DNA of 48,062 nucleotides from a virus: positions 1 to 48,062 of the IMG/VR virus record IMGVR_UViG_3300003409_000006. The stretch is one strand, 5' to 3'. The translations under genes and the position numbers were made by a program. The notes under the pieces are model-generated. The model was not told where the DNA came from, made no database searches, and saw only the letters and a program-made list of their open reading frames with translations. Within the stretch, counting starts at the first letter, position 1. Every line of letters starts with the position of its first letter. This document shows positions 25,701 to 34,496 of the stretch, in pieces.

Positions 25701-28700
25701 ATCGTTGTACGGTTCGCCTACAAACAAAGTTTTTCCGTCAGGGCTTAAACTAATACTACTACCGAATCGTGTATCAGCAATGTCTGCATCAATAACTTGA
25801 TCTAAAATAAACTTACCGTCTTGTTTTCTATAAACCACCAATGTTTCATCTGTAACACTATCAGTAAGTTGTTTTGATACTGCACAAACTAAAACATCTC
25901 CAGTTGTATCAACAGTAAAGTTATCTGCGAATCGTAAAATATCTAAATCTTCTCTAATAGAGTAATAAGTGTCATCACCGATTGTAACTTGTGCATTGCT
26001 AGGAAGATAACCTAAGTAAGTTACTGGAGTGGTAATTTCTTCCCAATCATTTGCATCAAATGCTCCAGGTGATACATTTGTAATTGCAACATATAAAGTA
26101 TCGCTGTTTACTACAATTTCACCTATACGGTAGAACAATTCTGAATCGAATGCTCCTCTATAATTTTCATCACGATCTAATGCATATCCTAGTTCTTCGG
26201 TGTGTTTGACAAAGAATAATTTTCCTATGCCGCCGCGAGCGCCTACAAAAATATTTGTTGTATCGCCGTTGATGCTTATTTTTACAGAAGAACCTAATTC
26301 TAAATCTTGAGCTGTTTCAGGAACAACATAAGCACCTACTAGGGTAAATGTGGTGCCTGATTTTTCATAAACAAAATATGCTCCTTGATCTGTGTACCCT
26401 TGATCTGTGGTTCCTAAATCTGATAAGGGAATATTGTATACCTGTGTCCAGTCATTGTTGTTACTACTAGGAATATTAGGTTCTCTAGGAACTCCAGACA
26501 CTGTAGTTTTATCATAAAACCAATATTCGCCGTCTACGATAGTTGGTACTGTTGCAAGATTAAATTCTTCGTTTGGATTTCTAACTACAAACAACGGACC
26601 TATATTGCTGTTAGCTAAACTAGTTCCAACTATGTCACCCATAGGCTGTAGCGCACCGGCCTGCACGTAATCTTTGTATATTATTTCTGAAGGTTCTCCG
26701 TAGCTTCCTCCATCAGTCCATGATCCTGTTACATTCTTAACATATATTCTTACATCGTTAAAATTACGTTGATAGAACATTACTTCAGCTTCTGCACCTG
26801 TAGTAGAATCTTTAACAATAGTTCCGCTACCGTTATCTACAAATGTACCCGATCCTGAATCATATTCGTATCTAGGAGTAGGTTCAAACGGATCTCTAGT
26901 CTCTGGATCAAATTCTTCAAACGTAAAATCAATGTATCCGTCCCAGATGTCAAAAATTGCATGCTCGTCATTGATATAATCTGCATCTATTCTTGCAAGT
27001 GGAAGATTTGTTGCTCCTGGAACTTGAATTCTAAATGAATCGCCTATGTTTTTAGAACTAGCAAAGTCTACATCTGATCTTACTGTCCAGAAATTATTGT
27101 TATAAACTCTACGTAAATTATTATTGTCGCCTTCCCATGTTAATTGTGCAAGAAAACTTGCTTGATCGTTGAGTGTGATTTGTAGGCCTATATCCGCAAC
27201 TTTGTCTAGAATATTATAGTAATCAAATGCATTTCTTGTATCTGTGTCTAACAAATAATCTACAAATACTAGACCCTTACCTTCATCTATTTTATCACCT
27301 GTTGGTATTTCGTAAGATGGAGTGTTTATCATCCAAAAACCATTTGTAGAATTGTAAACATCTCTGAATTGTTCTGCATATTCTCCTACAAATAATCCAT
27401 TTGCTAGATCAATTCGACCAGTTTCGTCAAAACGTCCACTTACATTTTTAAGATAAATTATAGAAGAATTAAAAATTTCTCTTGCATATGCAACTTCACC
27501 GCTGGCTGTATCGCTGGTTACAATATCTCCAGCAATAACAGAATTATCTGTATTAGCAACTACAATGACTTGCTCAATCTTATCAACAATTGTATGAGTT
27601 CCACTCACAAATGTTTCTAATTCTGGTATTGCTCCTGCAAACGGTGTATAACCAAATGTGTTAATGAAACTGTTAATATTCCAACGTAGAACAGTTCTGT
27701 CACCTGCTTTACTACCGTTGTATTGGTCTTCTGGCGCTACTACTAACATATGCGAAGTAGTTTCGCCGTCAAAGATGTTATCGCCTACAATCAATAAATT
27801 TAAAGCAGTACTGTCTTGTACAGCCATGTTTTCGTAGAAGTTAAAACTTTCGAAAGTTTGCGATGCTAAGCCAGGTTCAATTGTTCTTACAGCCTGCCAT
27901 AACGTATTTTTATAAGTTACTATTTGATTCTTTGTATACTGGTTAGTTTCTACAAAGTTACCTTGATAGTAAGACTTTGCATTAGATAGCTTAGGTGCGC
28001 CTACTATTAATTTTTGATTATCTTTTGACATAGCTACGCTAATACCAAATTGATCAATTGTATCGGCGAATCCGCTAAAAGGCTCTAGTGTTTCACTTAA
28101 AAACCAATTTGCTCCGTCAGACGCTCTTCTATAAATGTAAACTTTATTATCTTCTGGGGCTCCTACTGCCATCCATGTATTAGATGCGTCCACATCAAAA
28201 CTAGTACCAAAATTTTCAAAAGTAGAACTGTTATAATATGCATTATTTTCTATTTTATTAAGCTCAGTAAATTGTTTTGTTTGATTAATGACATTCCATT
28301 TGCCGTTTGAATCGCTATCGATCCAAAACTTATTGCCTTCTTCGGTTAGTTGCATGGTTTTAATTGTTTCGTAATCAGCAAGTCTAACAGATTCAAATAC
28401 ACTTACAAATGCATTAACTGTTTCTAATTCTGCAAATTCAGCGTCAATGATTATTACATTATTACTAACTGTTACAACTTTATAAAATGCATCGTTGTCT
28501 TCAGCATTATATAAACCTATAACATCGCCCTCGGACACACCTGTTACTGTTCTAGTAGCGTTTAGTATCATACCAGTGCTATCTGCAATAATGCTTGATA
28601 TTTTTATAGTTGTGCTAACATGTTTTAGAACATCCCAGTCATTGTTTTTATTTGCTACCCAAATAAAATTATCAACATTTACGTCGTCGATGTTTAAGTT

Positions 28701-31700
28701 TATAATGTCATCGTATAGATAAACACTGTGATCTACATCTTCCATGTTTACATAGCCAGCAGTCTTACTAAATTCTTGCTGTGTATATTTTGTAGGAAAT
28801 GGCGCAGTATTATAATTAGTAGGTTGTACAAGTGTATCTGCGTCGTTGACACGATAAATTAAATCTAACGGATTACTAGGTTTTAAGGTTACAATCTCTA
28901 CTGCTTGCGGTTGAGCTTTAAATTGTGATTCATCTAACACATATTCTACTTCTTCAAAACCGTCGGCAACACCATATTGACCTTGTTTAATTGCCCATTC
29001 TTCGTAAAACTCTAAACTATCTTTGTCTGAACTTCCAAGTACGTCAAATAATTTGTCAAATGCATTACGAGTACCTTTCTCTCTAATAAATCCTTGGTAG
29101 AATTTGTACTGGCTAACGTCATCGTTGATTATATTTGCTAGATAATCACGTTTTTGATAGCCTATTAAATGTTGAGCAAGTTTTTGTTGACTTGCGTCAA
29201 AATTATCAGTATCTAAATCGTAAAAATCTGCAAACTGTACTGTTCTATAATCTAAATTTGTAGTCAGTTGACTTGTAGGTTTTTCATCTAACTTAATGTA
29301 TTCGTTTTCGTTAAAAGTTTCTTCGCCAGGATTTTTAAATTTAGAAATATAATAGTACTCTTTATATTTTACTACATCGCCTACATTATAATCTGTATAC
29401 GGAGACCAATCTTGGATAACAACTTCGTCATATAAGAAGCCAGGAATATTTACACTGCCGTCCCAGCTGGTGCTCTTGTAGCCTATTGCAAAAATTCTAT
29501 CTTGTCTATACCCTAGTTCAGCATTATATAAAACATCATTAAAAACAGTTCTGCTATCAAGAACTAAAACATGTTCTTTTTGTACTAAAGGTAATTGCAG
29601 TGAATAAATTCCTGCAGCAGTATTTTTTAGAGTTAATGTAAATTCGTTGCCGTCTCTAGCAATAGAAATAAATCGTCTATCTAGAGGTTGACCATTAATA
29701 TCTAATATGCTATAGTCATAGAAATTATCAAAAATATTATCTACAATTCTATAAGGCTTTTGGAATTTAATTTGACTTGCACACGGACTTAGTGATATTA
29801 GAGAGCCTTCGCCCCATTCTTGTGTTGTCCAGAATAAAAATTCTTTAACACTTAGGTCCCAATTTTCTACAGTTTCTAAATTATCGTTAAATCTGTCAAA
29901 TGCAAACCCTTGTAATTCTAAATACGCCTGATACCCTAATAAAAAGTCTACTACTTCTTGTATTTCTGTAAAAAGAGTACCGTACGGAACTTCTAAAGTT
30001 CTTTCTGCAAAACTTCTGCGGAATAAAGCATCTCTGCCTCCTACTGTAGGTAAAAACGGAAGTTTAGCAAATTTATCTATATCAAACGTTGCTTCACTCA
30101 CATGCTGCGTTTTTACACGGTAATACTCGCTGTTATACCTTACATTTAACCCTGCAACATATTGTTGATCTTCTGCCCACTCTATAAACTCTTCTGTAAC
30201 TCCACCTACGTTAATAGTTGGATCTGTGGTTTTAGTTATTGGTTCTAGAACTGTAAAACTAGAAGTAGTCCTGTCGTATCCTTGAACAATATATCCAGCA
30301 CCTGTTCTTTCTATGATTACGCCACTATATGTAATTGTTTCTATTGGACTACTTGTATTGAATTTAATTTCGTAGTTTTCTTGTGGTACAAATACGTTTC
30401 CTTTATTCAGCGGAGTTCTACTATCTAATACAAGATTAAATTTAGAAATGTCCGAATAGCCGCCTAGTTTATAACCTAGCTTTACATCTAAGTTTTGACA
30501 ATAGGTTTTGTATTCTTCGTATGATTTTACAACATCGCTATTTAGATAATCGCTTACAAAATTTACAAGACCTCTTGTAGCAATTCTTGCAGTATCAGAA
30601 TACACATTAGGAAAAACTAAATCTTGTATTTTTATAGGCTGTTCTGTATCAACATGAACAATTTGATCTGCTAAATTAACTTTTAATCTAGAAAGATCGA
30701 ATAATTTTGTAATTAATTCGCCAGGTTTATTTAAAAGCATTGCTTTTAATAAACTGTATCTATAATGACTAGAGCGCCTCCATGCTGTTTCAGCAGGAGC
30801 TTCGTCGCCAAATTTCCACTCTGCTTTTGCTAGTTTTTGTACATAACCTTGAGCATATCCAGTATTATAAGGACTTAGTAAATTTCCTTGCGCATCTACA
30901 GGAATATAGGAAGTTAAATTTGTTCTTGCATACTTAGAGTTTTCTTCTGCAGGTACACCAGGGGCTCTAATAATTCCTTGCTCTATATCTTCCCACATTA
31001 GCAAGTTGTTGCTAGTGTAAGGCGCTGCACCGTACTCGTCTTCCCACCAACTTGGCATAATTGAAAAACCAAGACATTCCCAGGGATGAGTATGCGGACG
31101 ATCAGTGTCTAAATAATTTTTGTATATAGATCTCCAAAATCCTGGTAACACATTGTCGTTAGGATCAACCATACTAGAATAATTATAAGTAAACGAATTA
31201 AATTCATTAAAGATTACATTAGTACTATAATCAATGTTACCGGCTAGTTTTGCCCAGGCTATAAAATCAGGTATTAAAACTGAGTCAATTTGTTGCTTGC
31301 TTACACCTGTATTTCTATCAGAACTTGATATAATATCATAGATATTAAACAGTCTTTCATTATAGGTTTGCTTGATATTATTGTATATTCTAAGTTCTAA
31401 CTCTAATACAAGATCGTCTCTGTAATCATCAAATGCATGAATAATACTTCCATCGTGTCCCTGGATTACTTTTGTGTTTGATAGATATGTGTCATCTACA
31501 TAAATTTTTGGCTCGTATTTAGGAAATATTCCTAGTTTAGTAGGCGTAGGAGGAATATAAGATCCGTCAGTAGATTCAAATTCTTTAATTACAATTCTAT
31601 CACCTAATTGTTTTTCTGTGTTTACAATACAAAATCCTTCGCTGTCAAAGGTATAATCCTTGCCATAGGTTAATTGTATTTCGTTCTGATAAACATAAAC

Positions 31701-34496
31701 TGCTCTTGGCGATATTTCTTGTATATCGAAAGGTTGCGATAACGCAAAGAAAACACTGTCAACATCGACAACTTCATAATCACGAGTTACTGCGTTTGCA
31801 AATCCAGCCATTTGTGAAAAATAAAATGGCATGCTAGGATCTTTATCTCTAGTAAGATTTTGTAAAATTCTGTCTACCATTTCAGCAGGAGCAGCATCAA
31901 AACCTAGTGTTTCTGCTTCAGTTAAAAATTGTCTTTTAAACTTTGCATATTCATTGCCAACAAAATCTATTGCTTTTTTAATATTGTACTCTTTGTTTGT
32001 TACATGGAACATTGTTAAAGGTAAAGTATTAGAGTGTTTTACAAATCTATTACCGTACTTTGCAATGTCGCCTAGATCTCTTACATTATTGACACCAAAT
32101 ATTTCTCCAGAAAATCCTGGTAAATCATCTATCATAGTGTTTAAATGATCATTGATTGACCCAAGTGTAGCAGTAGTAAAGTCGTTGTTCTGCGGATTAC
32201 GTTCTAAATTCTTTGGAACTTCGTAATATCCGTTGCCGTTACACGGAGCTGAACTTTTTGTTCTAAAAACAACTTTTTGGCCTACATCTAAATCTGTGTT
32301 AAAGTTAACATATAACCTATTGTTTATATTTTCAATATCATAATCAATGCGGTCTTGTTTAAAATCATTGTCAACAAATACCTTAACTTCTAAATCACTT
32401 AATACTCCAGCAGAGTCATACATATCAATTTCAAAGAGATTTGTCTGAGTAGAATCTACAACATATTGTCTTAACACTGGCTGATAGGATTTTCTAAAAC
32501 CTTTTGCCCAACCGTTATGATATGAAAAATCTAGGGTTTCGTCATATACTTTAAGATACGATTCGCTTGTTTTGTATACAGCACTTTGTAATTGTGTGTT
32601 ATCTTGATATCTAACTTCTTGATTAGGCAAAGTCCAATTGAATGTAATGTCACCAACATTTTCGATGGTTCTATATGTAAGAGGAAATCCTAGTTCAGTG
32701 TCTGCTGTTCCTGTACCTTGAGCATATTCAAATATTGTTACTCCAGTAAAGTCACTAGAAGGATACGTAGTAGAATCTTTTAAATTTTCGCCGTTGGCAT
32801 CGAATAAATCAAATTTCGGTGGTTGATTTACTCTGGTTTTCTGTTGTCCTTTATACCAAACTCCAGAAGTATAATGCCACATTGCGCCACGATTTTCGTC
32901 ACCTTGCTTAACTAAAACTGTTTCGCCTTCTACAGGGTCTGTATCGTCAACAGTGATTAATGCAATTTGACGTCGGTCTACAATATTTTCGCTGTTTTGT
33001 TGGGTGATAAATTTAACTTCAAATATTTTGTTCTTTACTAAAATATCTGTATCAGCTGTAAAGAGTATACGCATACCTTCACTTATATCAACACCGTCAA
33101 TATTATATCCAGCGGAACCTTCTATTGTAGAAAATACATCAGTTGTAAACGTGTCAACTAGGTCTACTGCTGGTTTTTCTTTTACTCCAAAATTATATAA
33201 CTTAACACCGCTTTTAAATTCTATAATAGGTCGTTTTGCTCTAGCATCTTGATTAAGATCTGCAGGCTGGCCATTAATTTCTGCGCTTTGCTCGATTACA
33301 CTTTTATGAAACCATCTGTTGTACTTTGACCAGGCGTTACCATCGACAGCACTTTTATTGATAGTAATATAATCTTTTTCTGCAGGGTAAGAAGCAGCAT
33401 TACCAAAAGGCAATCTATCAAATGCATTTGTGTCAAAAGGTATTAATTGGTCTGCGGCAAATTGATTAGGAATTTCTAAATCTTTTTCTGGTATTAATTT
33501 TATTCCAGCGCCTACACCTTCTACATAATAAGCACTTTCGCCGTAGATTTCTGGAGTAACTTTTCCTTTAAATTCTACTTTCATACCGTTAGATAATTTT
33601 ATATTATTACCGCTGGTATAATTTAATTTTCCCAGAATTTCGTCTTCTACATTTATAAAACTATTTTCATCAATGTCTAAAACAATAAACAAGCCGTAAG
33701 TATTAGGGTCGTTTTCATCTACATAGTATAGTAAATCAGGAGTGTCGTTATCAACTGTGAAAGTAATACTACCTTCTTCAACTCCTTGCTCACTAACTCC
33801 GTCATTATAGATAAAGTCTTCTCCTGCTCGACTTGCAGTTTTTATATAGAACGGCTTACCCGGTGTGTTAATCGTAAATGTATAGGTTTGCCCTCTATAT
33901 AAACGAATATTAGGATTTTGTGTTAGACCGTCAGGAAAGAAAACGTAACCTTTGTTATCAGCATTGTCTCTTGCAATAACCTGAATTTCTGTTTCTACAT
34001 CTGCTGACTGTCCTAATATTCCTATAGTTTGTGGTCCGTAAGGTAACCAATAATACTCGCGGAAGTTTACAAACTTATCCCAATCAATTAAAGGATCCCA
34101 TGAATAGTATTCTTGTTCGTTTAGTTTATTATGATCGTCAACATCAACTTTAAAGTTTTTAAGTTGATTGATATAATCCATATAGTCTTTATAAAATACA
34201 GTATTACCAATTGTATCTTCGATAAGAACTGCTGGTTCTAATTGATAATTAATTCTGTTTAAAGATACATCGCCTACATAATTGTCATCAGAAGTATATG
34301 CTTTGGTTATTCGTCTGCCGATAAAACCGTTTACTTTTTCAGCTACACCAGGTTGTAATAATTGATCAAGAGTACTGGCTAAAAACTTTTTGTTAAAATT
34401 AGTTCTAAAATATTTAGGTAAAAAGTTATAACTTTCTCTGTTTTCGTCATCACCTACTGGTAGTGCTGGATCGGATTGATTATTATCGTAAGCCAT
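19752..34496 (-). CDS. Giant virion/baseplate-region protein with FG-GAP-like propeller repeats (4914 aa)
   Basis: One uninterrupted frame of 4914 codons, roughly 540 kDa, follows gp6 in the position of T4 gene 7 (1032 residues). The N-terminal 170 residues (FLPKYFRTNFNKKFLASTLDQL, ITKAYTSDDNYVGDVSLNRI read in parts) look like an assembly domain. About residues 2095-3115 hold repeats resembling the alpha-integrin FG-GAP blade: WMAVGAPEDNKVYIY, KLIVGAPKL, TNIFVGARGG, KTLFVGEPYND and VYIANPTY. Two Gly-rich beta segments follow near 3520 and 3885-3925 (GRGYLVPPSY, GNGFTKTPVITIEGG). Residues 4000-4890 contain about eight copies of a VNGxxL/DYT beta motif. A GGAGGAAG ribosome site precedes the start, which overlaps the gp6 stop by one base. 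It is probably a wedge or peripheral baseplate protein; homology to gp7 is not shown. Confidence 0.8.
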   Translation of the reverse strand: MAYDNNQSDPALPVGDDENRESYNFLPKYFRTNFNKKFLASTLDQLLQPGVAEKVNGFIGRRITKAYTSDDNYVGDVSLNRINYQLEPAVLIEDTIGNTVFYKDYMDYINQLKNFKVDVDDHNKLNEQEYYSWDPLIDWDKFVNFREYYWLPYGPQTIGILGQSADVETEIQVIARDNADNKGYVFFPDGLTQNPNIRLYRGQTYTFTINTPGKPFYIKTASRAGEDFIYNDGVSEQGVEEGSITFTVDNDTPDLLYYVDENDPNTYGLFIVLDIDENSFINVEDEILGKLNYTSGNNIKLSNGMKVEFKGKVTPEIYGESAYYVEGVGAGIKLIPEKDLEIPNQFAADQLIPFDTNAFDRLPFGNAASYPAEKDYITINKSAVDGNAWSKYNRWFHKSVIEQSAEINGQPADLNQDARAKRPIIEFKSGVKLYNFGVKEKPAVDLVDTFTTDVFSTIEGSAGYNIDGVDISEGMRILFTADTDILVKNKIFEVKFITQQNSENIVDRRQIALITVDDTDPVEGETVLVKQGDENRGAMWHYTSGVWYKGQQKTRVNQPPKFDLFDANGENLKDSTTYPSSDFTGVTIFEYAQGTGTADTELGFPLTYRTIENVGDITFNWTLPNQEVRYQDNTQLQSAVYKTSESYLKVYDETLDFSYHNGWAKGFRKSYQPVLRQYVVDSTQTNLFEIDMYDSAGVLSDLEVKVFVDNDFKQDRIDYDIENINNRLYVNFNTDLDVGQKVVFRTKSSAPCNGNGYYEVPKNLERNPQNNDFTTATLGSINDHLNTMIDDLPGFSGEIFGVNNVRDLGDIAKYGNRFVKHSNTLPLTMFHVTNKEYNIKKAIDFVGNEYAKFKRQFLTEAETLGFDAAPAEMVDRILQNLTRDKDPSMPFYFSQMAGFANAVTRDYEVVDVDSVFFALSQPFDIQEISPRAVYVYQNEIQLTYGKDYTFDSEGFCIVNTEKQLGDRIVIKEFESTDGSYIPPTPTKLGIFPKYEPKIYVDDTYLSNTKVIQGHDGSIIHAFDDYRDDLVLELELRIYNNIKQTYNERLFNIYDIISSSDRNTGVSKQQIDSVLIPDFIAWAKLAGNIDYSTNVIFNEFNSFTYNYSSMVDPNDNVLPGFWRSIYKNYLDTDRPHTHPWECLGFSIMPSWWEDEYGAAPYTSNNLLMWEDIEQGIIRAPGVPAEENSKYARTNLTSYIPVDAQGNLLSPYNTGYAQGYVQKLAKAEWKFGDEAPAETAWRRSSHYRYSLLKAMLLNKPGELITKLFDLSRLKVNLADQIVHVDTEQPIKIQDLVFPNVYSDTARIATRGLVNFVSDYLNSDVVKSYEEYKTYCQNLDVKLGYKLGGYSDISKFNLVLDSRTPLNKGNVFVPQENYEIKFNTSSPIETITYSGVIIERTGAGYIVQGYDRTTSSFTVLEPITKTTDPTINVGGVTEEFIEWAEDQQYVAGLNVRYNSEYYRVKTQHVSEATFDIDKFAKLPFLPTVGGRDALFRRSFAERTLEVPYGTLFTEIQEVVDFLLGYQAYLELQGFAFDRFNDNLETVENWDLSVKEFLFWTTQEWGEGSLISLSPCASQIKFQKPYRIVDNIFDNFYDYSILDINGQPLDRRFISIARDGNEFTLTLKNTAAGIYSLQLPLVQKEHVLVLDSRTVFNDVLYNAELGYRQDRIFAIGYKSTSWDGSVNIPGFLYDEVVIQDWSPYTDYNVGDVVKYKEYYYISKFKNPGEETFNENEYIKLDEKPTSQLTTNLDYRTVQFADFYDLDTDNFDASQQKLAQHLIGYQKRDYLANIINDDVSQYKFYQGFIREKGTRNAFDKLFDVLGSSDKDSLEFYEEWAIKQGQYGVADGFEEVEYVLDESQFKAQPQAVEIVTLKPSNPLDLIYRVNDADTLVQPTNYNTAPFPTKYTQQEFSKTAGYVNMEDVDHSVYLYDDIINLNIDDVNVDNFIWVANKNNDWDVLKHVSTTIKISSIIADSTGMILNATRTVTGVSEGDVIGLYNAEDNDAFYKVVTVSNNVIIIDAEFAELETVNAFVSVFESVRLADYETIKTMQLTEEGNKFWIDSDSNGKWNVINQTKQFTELNKIENNAYYNSSTFENFGTSFDVDASNTWMAVGAPEDNKVYIYRRASDGANWFLSETLEPFSGFADTIDQFGISVAMSKDNQKLIVGAPKLSNAKSYYQGNFVETNQYTKNQIVTYKNTLWQAVRTIEPGLASQTFESFNFYENMAVQDSTALNLLIVGDNIFDGETTSHMLVVAPEDQYNGSKAGDRTVLRWNINSFINTFGYTPFAGAIPELETFVSGTHTIVDKIEQVIVVANTDNSVIAGDIVTSDTASGEVAYAREIFNSSIIYLKNVSGRFDETGRIDLANGLFVGEYAEQFRDVYNSTNGFWMINTPSYEIPTGDKIDEGKGLVFVDYLLDTDTRNAFDYYNILDKVADIGLQITLNDQASFLAQLTWEGDNNNLRRVYNNNFWTVRSDVDFASSKNIGDSFRIQVPGATNLPLARIDADYINDEHAIFDIWDGYIDFTFEEFDPETRDPFEPTPRYEYDSGSGTFVDNGSGTIVKDSTTGAEAEVMFYQRNFNDVRIYVKNVTGSWTDGGSYGEPSEIIYKDYVQAGALQPMGDIVGTSLANSNIGPLFVVRNPNEEFNLATVPTIVDGEYWFYDKTTVSGVPREPNIPSSNNNDWTQVYNIPLSDLGTTDQGYTDQGAYFVYEKSGTTFTLVGAYVVPETAQDLELGSSVKISINGDTTNIFVGARGGIGKLFFVKHTEELGYALDRDENYRGAFDSELFYRIGEIVVNSDTLYVAITNVSPGAFDANDWEEITTPVTYLGYLPSNAQVTIGDDTYYSIREDLDILRFADNFTVDTTGDVLVCAVSKQLTDSVTDETLVVYRKQDGKFILDQVIDADIADTRFGSSISLSPDGKTLFVGEPYNDVDKDEEGNVINTVANKGTVSVYELKDSGFDLTQRLISPNVEVDDQFGFKVHGLNDSVAVTSSRGDITLDTTFNVHSQLVEFSNLIYGTDYVLDKDSELSGQETLFDNGFTTFFKTNKNIGSVHVFEKVDTTYIPAQSLETDLEDMVGYGKEILFNNNHVYIANPTYTDSETYQGIVQDFRKERNSKCIEIIRSPIDMVDLEKIKGIFLYNTDTNQLIERLDFIDPIQGKIAGIADQNISYKVHYDPAVYSVGTTQVTVDELATWGERQVGQLWWNLSQGLWVNPYQGNTIYQTNTWNTLFEGTDVEVCEWVESNYLPSEWAELADTEEGLNEGISGQPKYGDEIYVQKSIFDSVSQTFSNKYYFWVSDKVIVPDLAPRTISCNEVENLIRNPHIQGYKFVSLLKDNKFIVHNCDGLLSDRDVAINFQYWTVDDTTRNIHSQYQIITEGLATSTPNRDIEQKWFDSLVGYDAYDRPVPDINLKAKQQYGVLNKPRQSMFVNKVEALKQLIERTNSTLKNYLIVDDYDLDRLFEKEAPPSISTNLYDLILDTEQELQFVGTARLKTAQLTPVIVEGSITRVDIVDPGRGYLVPPSYKVDGIGSGAVLEFELNSSGGIANVVVVSGGDKYTDETTVTLRNFSVLVNADSSARGRWTLSRWNFDLEEWEKITAQQYDTSQYWNYVDWYADTYSEFSKIDYIIDQSYELDFLESEVGDLVKINNVGTGGWLLLEQIDDQENVDYTVNFKTVGRQNGTIQFKNTLYDTAANKIGYDSDTFDLTFYDNLPITETRVILETLRDSIFVDELAIHYNELFFASVRYAFSEQNYIDWAFKSSFVKAKHNVGNLEQKINFENDNLENYEDFINEAKPFRTKVREFISSYESADTAQNFVSDFDLPPYYNESLRKITTRNFTYDNGTISSVSEGALSYPDLAWQENNKFQLVDIKIADSGNGYIQAPQVVFDVETTAKAVAYVSNGKVNAIEILDVGNGFTKTPVITIEGGLDEGGTAARAVAIIGDNVVRSARTVLKFDRIQGRYEINEIAETETFVGGTNTTVFTLKWPISYDVTAIDIKVNGVEVLQNNYTYYNKEDTSLGFTRQLGEIEFTTPPASGSEIVVSYNKDISVLSAADRIQHYYNPTTGQLGKDLPQLMTGVDYGGVEITSFSFAGAAGWMTELDGWYTSTWDDYDTTYEDEVFQLDGSTIRLQLSQPLENGVVYNVYKNGVRIDDENYGTQDQTNANALMPSLTGDGVTDYLDLDDYGISSASDDLFVVRKITSDGSITPDPTSYDTQLQGGDLNYSTATGLRAEDIIVDGDGIVTITNTSGPEEVVPGHVVDTLDIKVYDRPGDGSSKMYVYTFKVDPYTSVFTVDNLPANTASIFAKINDTVINTSDITLNMANSTVTLPESGNGIITGENLVSIVLMDQAGANIYDIDEFVAEEAVNNYITQVPFAEDLQVYVTVAGIPVNVTLVEADETFGDDQGRLVLRFDEPPFAGNIIRYSVFGAGDQSYSVVAEQLEVGDGNTVNFVLDNVPLYKSPVEQNMLVFVDNLALIADYNETFTVSSTREYVLRQYQQEPSTIVAENISVFLNDELLTKNIQYRWSSANSSIELSTGVGNTGDRLKVYVHTGEYTVNNGTIQFNTAPAQDAQIKIVTFTNHDLQNFDRFNLEVVSKITLDPSLTDYNEYRSLTNGLIKLSEAATDVQYVFVLVNGSRLTPNVDYTLTDDRQYLRIEKDLTENDVIDILQVRGTPISGKFGYRVFKDMLNRTHYKRLNDTYRYTLAQDLNWYDTAIELDSVEGLPEPNKAKNIPGVVFINGERIEYFVIQDNRLRQLRRGTLGTGIKELHEAGTRVYNQGVTETIPYKDETIVDTAENTGGTTYTVNFDISSIDELEVFVGGTRLRKYDINVYDYTVDQDSPAGDITLPAQYSVDTATNTVTLVDAPNANARIQFVKKTGKTFSLPGVSLRNSESEVARFIRSVEVDLP

